Below the pieces are notes generated by a model that searched no databases, was not told where the DNA came from, and saw only the letters and a program-made list of their open reading frames with translations. This document shows positions 50,321 through 59,676 of a stretch of DNA of 64,000 nucleotides, one piece after another. The translations under genes were made by a program, and so were the position numbers. Each line of letters starts with the position of its first letter. Position 1 is the first letter of the stretch. Source of the DNA: an uncultured Paracoccaceae bacterium (GTDB taxonomy: Bacteria; Pseudomonadota; Alphaproteobacteria; Rhodobacterales; Rhodobacteraceae); NCBI GenBank assembly GCA_947488175.1, contig CANKYO010000002.1, forward strand, positions 124,001-188,000, in the 5' to 3' direction.

Positions 50321-51510
50321 CACGCCGCATCCTTGAGTTTTTGGGCCGTGTGCCCGCGATAGTAATCCTGAGCTGCCGCGACGCCGGAGCCGAGTTTGAT
50401 ATCCAGCCCCAGATCAACCATGCACATTTCCGCCGTTGCGATACCGGACAGGGCCATGACATCGGTCATGCTGCCCAGATGCCCGATGCGGAACACCTTG
50501 CCTGCGACCTCGCCCAGGCCAGTGCCAAAGGCGACGCCGTATTTTTCGGCGGCCAGTGTCACGATGTCCGAGGCGTTGAACCCTTCAGGCGTCAAGATAG
50601 CGCTGACAGAGTCGGATTCCACATCCGGACTGGCCGCACAGAGTTTCAGACCCCACGCGTCAACAGCGGCCCGCACGCCGGACGCGATGCGATGGTGGCG
50701 GGCAAAGACATTGTCGAGCCCCTCTTTCAGCAGTGTTTCGGTGGACAGCAGCAGCCCGTTCATCAGGCCGACAGCGGGTGTGTAGGGATAAGCGTTGGCG
50801 GCATAACCAGCGGTCATGTCGTTGATATCAAAGAAGGTGCGTGGCAGTTTTGCGGTCTTGGTTGCATCCAGCGCGCGCTGGCTGAACCCGACAATGGCAA
50901 GGCCCGCGGGCAACATGAACCCCTTTTGCGATCCGGTCACGGCGATATCCACGCCCCATTCGTCAAAGCGGAAATCCATTGACCCGATGGAACTCACGCC
51001 ATCAACGAACAGCATTGCTGGATGCCCTGCGGCATCCATCGCGTTGCGGATGGCGCGGATGTCGGATTTTACACCGGTCGCGGTTTCGTTATGGGTCGCC
51101 AGCACCGCCTTGATCGTGTGGCCGGTGTCGGCCATCAGCGCCTCGGCCATTTCGCCGGCCGGAATGCCATGACCCCAAGGTGTTTCGATCACCTGCATGT
51201 CCAGCCCGTGACGCTGGCACATGTCGATCCATTTGTGGCTGAACATCCCGTTGCGGCAGGCCAGCACGGTATCGCCGGGCGACAGCGTGTTGGTCAGCGC
51301 GGTTTCCCAGCCGCCGGTGCCGGTGGATGGAAAGATGAAAATCTCGGCACTGTCAGATTTCAGGACTTGCTGCACATTGGCCCGCACCGGGTGCAGGATC
51401 TGGCCAAACAAGGGCGACCGATGGTCAATCGTGGGCATGTCACACGCCTTGCGGATCGCCTCGGGCATGTTGGTCGGGCCGGGAATAAAGACGGGGTTCT
51501 GAAAACTCAT
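50320..51510 (-). CDS. bhcA: Aspartate-glyoxylate aminotransferase
   Basis: The protein has 396 residues of the class V (SPT/AGAT-like) aminotransferases. It transfers the amino group of aspartate to glyoxylate, giving glycine and oxaloacetate. I start at the ATG at 51510 (MSFQNPVFIPGPTNMPEAIRK) behind GGAGGATA. Features are FPSTGTGGWETALTNTLSPGD, FVDGVSSIGSMDFRFDEWGVD and the PLP lysine in VTGSQKGFMLPAGLAIVG. It is the first gene of the bhc operon and is divergent from bhcR. Confidence 0.95.
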   Translation of the reverse strand: MSFQNPVFIPGPTNMPEAIRKACDMPTIDHRSPLFGQILHPVRANVQQVLKSDSAEIFIFPSTGTGGWETALTNTLSPGDTVLACRNGMFSHKWIDMCQRHGLDMQVIETPWGHGIPAGEMAEALMADTGHTIKAVLATHNETATGVKSDIRAIRNAMDAAGHPAMLFVDGVSSIGSMDFRFDEWGVDIAVTGSQKGFMLPAGLAIVGFSQRALDATKTAKLPRTFFDINDMTAGYAANAYPYTPAVGLMNGLLLSTETLLKEGLDNVFARHHRIASGVRAAVDAWGLKLCAASPDVESDSVSAILTPEGFNASDIVTLAAEKYGVAFGTGLGEVAGKVFRIGHLGSMTDVMALSGIATAEMCMVDLGLDIKLGSGVAAAQDYYRGHTAQKLKDAA

Positions 51511-51675
51511 TGGCCTATCCTCCATTAGGTTAATGGTGTTTTGCCAGATGCCCCTGCGTCACTCAATTTTTTTGAAATTATTTTTCAGAAACTGGATGGT
51601 GTGAAAAACTGTTTATTGTCAGATGGTTGTATTTTTCATATTGTGAAATTGTTTTTCATGTGGGGGAAGAGAATC
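51511..51675. promoter_or_regulatory. bhcA-bhcR divergent regulatory region
   Basis: This 165-base region is strikingly AT-rich. It contains repeated TTTTTCA/TGAAAAA words: TTTTTCA at 51581-51587, TGAAAAA at 51602-51608, TTTTTCA at 51632-51638, a partial TGAAA at 51644, and TTTTTCA at 51652-51658. Inverted pairs of this word would suit an IclR dimer, so these are candidate BhcR binding sites controlling both promoters. Confidence 0.6.
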
Positions 51676-53710
<2,035 letters not shown>

Positions 53711-53719
53711 GGGAATGTC

Positions 53720-54094
53720 ATGGACCGATATGAACAGGGTGAGGCGCGGCGCAGGCAGGTCCTGGGTGATGCGCATGTAGATGCCTCGCAGGCGCGCCAG
53801 ACCGCTTTGGATGAGCCGTTTCAGACACTTGTGACCGAAGGGGCATGGGGTACTGTCTGGGCCTCGGACGCGATCAGCTTGCGCGAGCGGTCGATGATCA
53901 CGCTGGCCCTGCTGGCGGCGACCAAGAACTTCCACGAGATGCCGATGCATATCCGCGCCACTGCCAATACCGGCGCGAGCGAGCGGGATATTATGGAGGC
54001 GTTTCAGCATGTTGCCATCTATGCAGGCGTGCCTGCGGCCAACCACGCGGTGAAGATCGCCAAGGAGGTGTTCGCGGAGATGCGCGGTGAATGA
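53720..54094 (+). CDS. pcaC: 4-Carboxymuconolactone decarboxylase
   Basis: The protein has 124 residues, typical for PcaC, which decarboxylates 4-carboxymuconolactone to the beta-ketoadipate enol-lactone. Family blocks are FQTLVTEGAWGTVWAS, LRERSMITLALLAATKNFHEMPMHI and the histidine-containing EAFQHVAIYAGVPAANHAVK. It starts ten bases after pobA and overlaps pcaH by eight. PcaB and PcaD, needed for a full branch, are not in this window. Confidence 0.94.
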   Translation: MDRYEQGEARRRQVLGDAHVDASQARQTALDEPFQTLVTEGAWGTVWASDAISLRERSMITLALLAATKNFHEMPMHIRATANTGASERDIMEAFQHVAIYAGVPAANHAVKIAKEVFAEMRGE

Positions 54095-54806
54095 GTTTCC
54101 GCCACGGGATCGGGCGCGGCATCCGCCAGCGCTATATGAACCTTACAAATCGACGCGGCTGCGTGCCCCGCAACAGCCGTTATTGCAGATGCCGACCGGC
54201 CCGGCAGAGGAAGGCGGGCCTGTCTTTGGCCCTGATCTGATCGGACCGCAGGATGCTGATCTTATTCATAATTTCGCGGCGGAAGGTGGGGCGGCCATCG
54301 GCCCTCGGATCGTGGTGCATGGCCGCGTGATGGATGAGTTCGGGCGCCCGGTGCCGGGTGCCTTGCTTGAGGTGTGGCAGGCCAATGCCGGGGGCCGTTA
54401 CCGCCACAAGCGCGAGGGGTATCTGGCGCCGCTCGACCCGTATTTTGGCGGCTGTGGGCGTGTGATGACGGGCGATGATGGGGCGTATCGGTTCCACACG
54501 ATCATTCCGGGGGCCTATCCCTGGCCGAATGGGCCGAACAGCTGGCGGCCCGCGCATATTCATTTTTCCCTTTTCGGTCAGGCCTTTGCGCAGCGGCTGG
54601 TCACGCAGATGTATTTCGAAGGTGATCCGTTGATCCCGCTTTGCCCCATCGTGCAATCGGTGCCGGATGCGGATGGTGTCGCCGCGCTGACCGCAACGCT
54701 GGATATGGATGCGGCGGTGCCGATGGACAGTCTGGCCTATCGGTTTGATATCGTGCTGCGCGGGCGGCGGCAGACCCCGTTTGAAAACAATCCGGAGGGC
54801 TTGTGA
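54087..54806 (+). CDS. pcaH: Protocatechuate 3,4-dioxygenase beta subunit
   Basis: The protein has 239 residues with a GTG start inside the end of pcaC. It carries the iron-binding side of the intradiol dioxygenase. The tyrosine ligands lie in NAGGRYRHKREGY and PGAYPWPNGPNSW and the histidines in WRPAHIHFSLFG. Opening RAPQQPLLQMP and VHGRVMDEFGRPVPGALLEVWQANA are typical. It works with PcaG, which follows in a TGATG overlap. Confidence 0.95.
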   Translation: MNEFPPRDRARHPPALYEPYKSTRLRAPQQPLLQMPTGPAEEGGPVFGPDLIGPQDADLIHNFAAEGGAAIGPRIVVHGRVMDEFGRPVPGALLEVWQANAGGRYRHKREGYLAPLDPYFGGCGRVMTGDDGAYRFHTIIPGAYPWPNGPNSWRPAHIHFSLFGQAFAQRLVTQMYFEGDPLIPLCPIVQSVPDADGVAALTATLDMDAAVPMDSLAYRFDIVLRGRRQTPFENNPEGL

Positions 54807-55288
54807 TGGCGCGCGAAACACCGTCGCAGACGGCAGGACCTTATGTGCATATCGGGCTGATGCCCAATGCGGCAGGGATTGCCGGGTTTTATGGCCAAGA
54901 CATTGGGTCTGTTATGGTTTCTGACCCTGATGTGGTTTTGACTGGGTGCATTTACGATGGGGATGGCGCGCTGGTGACCGATGCGGTGATCGAGGTTTGG
55001 CAGGCAGATATCGGGGCGTTTGGCCGCTCTGCGGCGGATGCCGAAACAGGTGAATACCGGTTCGAAACCCGCCGCGCGGAGGATGCGTTTCTGACGCTTT
55101 GGATCATTGCGCGGGGGATCAATATCGGGGTGCATACAAGGGCCTATTGGCCGGGGCAGGTGCCTGATCTGCCGGGGCTGGATGGCACGCGGGCGCAGAC
55201 GATGGTGATGCGCGAGGCAGGGCCGGGTGCGTTCCGGTTTGATATTCATCTGCAGGGACCGGAGGAGACGGTTTTCCTTGATGTCTAG
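54806..55288 (+). CDS. pcaG: Protocatechuate 3,4-dioxygenase alpha subunit
   Basis: The protein has 160 residues from the ATG at 54806. PcaG proteins are often 185-205, so this one is short. The core is nonetheless intact: TPSQTAGPYVHIGLMPN, the DAVIEVWQADIGAFGR strand and VHTRAYWPGQV, with no gap or frameshift. The shortening seems to come from a compact N terminus and loops. It forms the active site together with PcaH and cleaves protocatechuate to 3-carboxymuconate. A terminator follows at 55313. Confidence 0.93.
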   Translation: MARETPSQTAGPYVHIGLMPNAAGIAGFYGQDIGSVMVSDPDVVLTGCIYDGDGALVTDAVIEVWQADIGAFGRSAADAETGEYRFETRRAEDAFLTLWIIARGINIGVHTRAYWPGQVPDLPGLDGTRAQTMVMREAGPGAFRFDIHLQGPEETVFLDV

Positions 55289-55312
55289 GCAACGTTCGGT
55301 GGGGTGCGCAAC

Positions 55313-55333
55313 ACCGGCGCTTTGCCGGTTTTT
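55313..55333 (+). terminator. Intrinsic terminator after pcaG
   Basis: A 6-bp stem ACCGGC / GCCGGT with a five-base loop is followed by a short T-run, 25 bases after the pcaG stop. The rest of the 277-base gap to the acyl-CoA dehydrogenase gene holds no gene that I can support and should contain that operon's promoter. Confidence 0.75.
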
Positions 55334-55565
55334 GCGGTTTTGCGGGAATCAGCTGTTAATATTGGCGATGGGGCCAAAACGGGCTGTCGGCATCGCGTCG
55401 GATTTGCGTCGGCAAAGCGTCGGACCCTTTTGCCGGTTTTACCCCCTTTAATGCCGCGCACGGTCGAATTGTGAATGCGCTGTTAAGGTTTTGACGCCAC
55501 TGCGCAAATTCCGTTTGTCAGACCGGATGGTCTGGTCCTAGGATTCCCGAAACGGGAGGATATGC

Positions 55566-56726
55566 ATGGATTTTGGCCTGAGCGATGAGCAGGAGATGAT
55601 CGTCTCGACCGTGCGGTCCTTTGTCGAGAATGAGATTTATCCGCATGAGGATCTGGTCGAGCGCACGGGTGAGGTGCCCCCTGACATCGCCGAGGCGATC
55701 AAGGCCAAGACGCAAGAGCTTGGCTTCTATGCCTGCAATTTTCCAGAAAGTGTCGGGGGCGCGGGCCTGTCTCATGTCGATTTCGCGCTGGTAGAGCGTG
55801 AGTTGGGCCGAGGGTCCATGGCGCTGACCCATTTCTTTGGCCGCCCGCAGAACATCCTGATGGCCTGTGCCGGGGATCAGGTTGATCGGTATCTGCTGCC
55901 TGCGGTGCGCGGCGAACGCATGGATGCGCTGGCGATGACGGAACCCGATGCCGGATCGGATGTGCGGGGCATGAAATGCAGCGCCCGGCGTGATGGCGGG
56001 GATTGGGTGCTGAACGGGACCAAGCATTTCATCTCGGGCGCGGATCACGCCGATTTCTTTATCGTCTTCGTGGCGACGGGTGAGGATGACACCCCGCGCG
56101 GCCCGAAGAAGCGGATCACCACCTTTCTGGTGGATCGCGGCACGCCGGGCTTCACGGTGCGCCACGGCTACAAGTCGGTCAGCCATCGCGGTTACAAGAA
56201 CATGATCCTGGAGTTTGATGATTGCCGGTTGCCTGATGCGCAGGTTCTGGGCGCGGTCGATGGTGGGTTTGCGGTGATGAATGAGTGGCTTTATGCCACG
56301 CGGATCACTGTGGCGACCATGTGTGTGGGTCGTGCCCGGCGTTGCTTTGATCTGGCGCTAGACTATGCGGCGGAGCGCAAGCAGTTCGGACAGCCGATTG
56401 GCAAGTTTCAAGGCGTCAGTTTCCAGATCGCCGATATGGTGACCGAGATTGATGCCGCGGATCTCCTGACGCTGGCAGCGGCCTGGCGGCTGGATCAGGG
56501 ATTGCCCGCCAATCGCGAGATTGCGAGTGCCAAGGTCTATGCCTCTGAGATGCTGGCGAAGGTCACCGATACGACCTTGCAGATCTTTGGTGGCATGGGG
56601 CTGATGGATGACTTTCCGGTGGAACGGTTCTGGCGCGATGCGCGGGTGGAACGGATCTGGGACGGCACATCGGAAATTCAGCGCCACATCATCAGCCGCG
56701 AATTGCTGCGCCCATTGGGGGCCTGA
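55566..56726 (+). CDS. Acyl-CoA dehydrogenase of a carnitine/gamma-butyrobetaine-type cluster
   Basis: The protein has 386 residues, a FAD-dependent acyl-CoA dehydrogenase. Characteristic blocks are ALAMTEPDAGSDVRGMKCSA, FISGADHADFFIVF, ERKQFGQPIGKFQGVSFQIADM and QIFGGMGLMDDFPVERFWRDARVERIWDGTSEIQR. In the last of these the Glu of WDGTSE occupies the late catalytic-base position of many family members. It is preceded by GGGAGGAT and coupled by TGATG to the CoA ligase. The caiD gene two steps downstream suggests oxidation of gamma-butyrobetainyl-CoA to crotonobetainyl-CoA. Substrate by context only. Confidence 0.88.
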   Translation: MDFGLSDEQEMIVSTVRSFVENEIYPHEDLVERTGEVPPDIAEAIKAKTQELGFYACNFPESVGGAGLSHVDFALVERELGRGSMALTHFFGRPQNILMACAGDQVDRYLLPAVRGERMDALAMTEPDAGSDVRGMKCSARRDGGDWVLNGTKHFISGADHADFFIVFVATGEDDTPRGPKKRITTFLVDRGTPGFTVRHGYKSVSHRGYKNMILEFDDCRLPDAQVLGAVDGGFAVMNEWLYATRITVATMCVGRARRCFDLALDYAAERKQFGQPIGKFQGVSFQIADMVTEIDAADLLTLAAAWRLDQGLPANREIASAKVYASEMLAKVTDTTLQIFGGMGLMDDFPVERFWRDARVERIWDGTSEIQRHIISRELLRPLGA

Positions 56727-58714
56727 TGGAGCGTCTGCTGCGGCCTGCGTCGATTGCCGTGGTCGGCGGGGGTGCCTGGTGCCGTGCCGTGCTGGAACAG
56801 ACCCGCAAGATCGGGTTTGCCGGGCCGGTCTGGCATGTGCATCCAACGGCAGAAGGTGCCTTTGCCACGCTGGATGATCTGCCCGGTGTGCCGGACGCAG
56901 TTTATGTGGGTGTGAACCGGCAGGCGACCATCGGGGTTGTGGCCGCGCTGCGCGCGATGGGGGCGGGGGGTGCTGTCTGCTTTGCCAGCGGGTTCAAGGA
57001 GGCGGCGGATGGCGCTGGTCTGCATGATGCGCTGCTGGCGGCGGCAGGCGATATGCCGGTGCTTGGGCCGAATTGCTATGGTCTGCTGAATGCGCTGGAC
57101 CGCGTGGCACTTTGGCCGGATCAGCATGGGCTGGTGCCGGTGGACCGGGGTGTGGCGATCATTGCGCAATCGTCGAATATCGCGATCAACCTGACCATGC
57201 AGCGCCGGGGGCTGCCGATTGCCTATGCCGTGACGGCGGGCAATCAGGCGCAGCAGGGGATGGCGCAGATTGGCGCGGCCTTGTTAGGCGACGACCGGGT
57301 CACGGCGCTGGGCCTTTATGTGGAGAGTTTCGGCGATGTGCCGGGGTTTGAGGCCTTGGTGGCGCTAGCTGGGGAACTGGGCAAGCCGATTGTCGCGCTG
57401 AAGGTCGGACAGTCCGATGCCGCACAGCGCGCGACCGTGTCGCATACAGCATCGCTGGCGGGCAGTGCTGCCGGGGCAGAGGCTTTGCTGGCCCGGCTGG
57501 GGATTGCGAGTGTGTCGTCGCTGACGGTGTTTCTGGAAACGCTCAAGATCTTCCACTGCTTTGGCAGGTTGCCCGGTATGCGCATTGCGTCCCTCAGTTG
57601 TTCGGGGGGTGAGGCGAGCGTCATGGCCGACGCCGCGGCCCGTCACGGGCTGGTGTTTCCGCCCTTGAAGGCGGCGCAGCGCAATACGCTGTCGCAACAT
57701 CTGAGCGCTCTGGTCCATCTGGCCAATCCGCTGGATTATCATACCGATATCTGGCGCAACAAACCGGCGATGACGGCGGTTTTCGCGGCCATGGCCGGGC
57801 CGGATGTGCACCTGACCATCGTGGTGCTGGATTTTCCGGATGCCGACCGGTGTGATACCGCCGACTGGATCGTGACGGTGGAGGCGGTCGAGGATGCGGC
57901 GGCCGGTACAGGACGGTTTGCCGTGCTGGCCACGATGCCAGAAAACATGCCGGAGGAGATTGCGACCCGTTTGATGGCGCAGGGTATTGTGCCGCTATCG
58001 GATGTTGATCAGGGGTTCATGGCGATCCGAGCTGCTGCATCGCCAGTTGCGTCACCTTTGCCCCCTGTCTGGCCCGTTGCGGTGCTGGACCGGACCCGGA
58101 CATTGACGGAAGGCGAGGCCAAGGTCGCCTTGGCCGCAGCCGGAATGGATGTGCCGCGCCGTGTGTTTGGCGTGTCGCAGGATGGGTTGGCAGAGGCTAC
58201 CGCTGAGATCGGCTTTCCTCTGGTTTTGAAAGGCGAAGGGGTGGCCCATAAGACCGAGCAGGGTGCTGTAGCCGTGGGCCTGCCCGATGTGGCGGCGGTT
58301 CTGGCTGCGGCGGATGCAATGCAGGCGGACAGTTTCCTGATAGAAGAGATGATCGGCGGGGCGGTCGCGGAGTTGCTGGTGGGGGTGGTTGCCGATCCCG
58401 CGCATGGTTTCGTGCTGACCCTTGCAGCGGGCGGTACGTTGACCGAATTGCTGCAGGATCGCCAATCGCTTTTGTTGCCGGTTGATACGGATGCCGTGCG
58501 CGCCGCGCTGGGCCGGTTGCGGATCGCGCCGGTTCTGCAAGGCTATCGCGGTCAACCGGGGGCCGATCTGGACGCCATTGTGCGGGCGATCCTGCAATTG
58601 CAGGATTGCGTGGGCGCACATCGCGATGTGACCGAGATAGAGATCAATCCACTGATCTGTACAAAGGACCGGGCCGTCGTTGCCGACGCCCTGCTTGTGA
58701 AAGGGATATCATGA
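56726..58714 (+). CDS. NDP-forming acyl-CoA ligase, single-chain (acetate-CoA ligase family)
   Basis: The protein has 662 residues. Domains in order are CoA-binding (LRPASIAVVGGGAWCRAVLEQ, LGPNCYGLLNALDRVALWP), the succinyl-CoA-ligase-like part with the phospho-histidine region VSHTASLAGSAAGAEALLARL, and a C-terminal ATP-grasp (GFPLVLKGEGVAHKTEQGAVAVGL, TEIEINPLICTKDRAVVADALL). It couples ATP hydrolysis to CoA thioester formation through a phosphohistidine, unlike the AMP-forming CaiC of E. coli. It overlaps the dehydrogenase and caiD. It probably activates carnitine or gamma-butyrobetaine, although feruloyl-CoA-type ligases share this architecture. Confidence 0.87.
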   Translation: MERLLRPASIAVVGGGAWCRAVLEQTRKIGFAGPVWHVHPTAEGAFATLDDLPGVPDAVYVGVNRQATIGVVAALRAMGAGGAVCFASGFKEAADGAGLHDALLAAAGDMPVLGPNCYGLLNALDRVALWPDQHGLVPVDRGVAIIAQSSNIAINLTMQRRGLPIAYAVTAGNQAQQGMAQIGAALLGDDRVTALGLYVESFGDVPGFEALVALAGELGKPIVALKVGQSDAAQRATVSHTASLAGSAAGAEALLARLGIASVSSLTVFLETLKIFHCFGRLPGMRIASLSCSGGEASVMADAAARHGLVFPPLKAAQRNTLSQHLSALVHLANPLDYHTDIWRNKPAMTAVFAAMAGPDVHLTIVVLDFPDADRCDTADWIVTVEAVEDAAAGTGRFAVLATMPENMPEEIATRLMAQGIVPLSDVDQGFMAIRAAASPVASPLPPVWPVAVLDRTRTLTEGEAKVALAAAGMDVPRRVFGVSQDGLAEATAEIGFPLVLKGEGVAHKTEQGAVAVGLPDVAAVLAAADAMQADSFLIEEMIGGAVAELLVGVVADPAHGFVLTLAAGGTLTELLQDRQSLLLPVDTDAVRAALGRLRIAPVLQGYRGQPGADLDAIVRAILQLQDCVGAHRDVTEIEINPLICTKDRAVVADALLVKGIS

Positions 58715-59493
58715 CCAATCCGATCAAGACCCGCCGCGAAGGTGGCGTGCTCGAGGTCACTCTGGACCGGCCCAAGGCCAATGCGATCGATCTGGCGACC
58801 AGCCGGATCATGGGCGATGTCTTTGCCGATTTTCGCGACGATCCTGATCTGCGGGTCGCCATCGTGACCGGTGCGGGCGAGAAATTCTTTTGCCCCGGCT
58901 GGGATCTGAAGGCCGCCGCGGATGGCGACGCGGTGGATGGTGATTACGGCGTTGGCGGCTTTGGCGGCCTGCAGGAACTGCGCGACCTGAACAAGCCGGT
59001 GATCGCGGCGGTGAACGGGATTTGCTGTGGCGGTGGGCTGGAACTCGCCTTGTCCACCGATATCATTTTGGCGGCGGATCATGCGACATTTGCGTTACCG
59101 GAAATCCGGTCGGGGACGGTGGCCGATGCTGCATCCATCAAGCTGCCCAAGCGCATTCCCTATCATATCGCGATGGAAATGCTGCTGACAGGCCGCTGGC
59201 TGGACGCGGAAGAGGCGCATCGCTGGGGTTTTGTGAACCAGATCCACGCGGGTGACGTTCTGATGGACCAGGCCTGGGACATGGCGCGGATGTTGGCCAG
59301 TGGTCCGCCGCTGGTCCATGCGGCGATCAAGGAAGTCGTGCGCGATGCCGAGGACAGCAAGTTTCAGGACGCGCTGAACCGGATCACGGGGCGGCAATTG
59401 CGGACGGTCGATGTGCTTTACGGGTCAGAGGACAATCTGGAAGGCGCGCGCGCCTTTGCCGAAAAACGCGATCCGGTGTGGAAGGGGAAGTGA
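58711..59493 (+). CDS. caiD: Carnitinyl-CoA dehydratase (crotonobetainyl-CoA hydratase)
   Basis: The protein has 260 residues from the ATG at 58711 (ATGA overlap). It is very similar along its length to E. coli CaiD as I remember it. Shared blocks include TLDRPKANAID, FRDDPDLRVAIVTGAGEKFF, GWDLKAAADGDAVDGDYG, LNKPVIAAVNGICCGGGLEL and the ending RAFAEKRDPVWKGK. It interconverts carnitinyl-CoA and crotonobetainyl-CoA. The crotonase oxyanion glycines and a glutamate (ALPEIRSG) are present. With the dehydrogenase and ligase upstream it forms a compact carnitine-type module. Confidence 0.9.
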   Translation: MTNPIKTRREGGVLEVTLDRPKANAIDLATSRIMGDVFADFRDDPDLRVAIVTGAGEKFFCPGWDLKAAADGDAVDGDYGVGGFGGLQELRDLNKPVIAAVNGICCGGGLELALSTDIILAADHATFALPEIRSGTVADAASIKLPKRIPYHIAMEMLLTGRWLDAEEAHRWGFVNQIHAGDVLMDQAWDMARMLASGPPLVHAAIKEVVRDAEDSKFQDALNRITGRQLRTVDVLYGSEDNLEGARAFAEKRDPVWKGK

Positions 59494-59676
59494 ATGCCGC
59501 GCCAGGCCAGATCGCATCCGGTGATGCGTGCAAGGTTAGTGGCTGCGATCTGGAGCAGCGAAGCGCCAGCGATTAGAGAGTAAAACGGTTCATCTATTAA
59601 GTACCGGGTTATCGTCAATCGCTTCTTAACGTCCGAGCGCTAGACGGTCCTGCACATGGCACTGCAGGAGCGTTTG

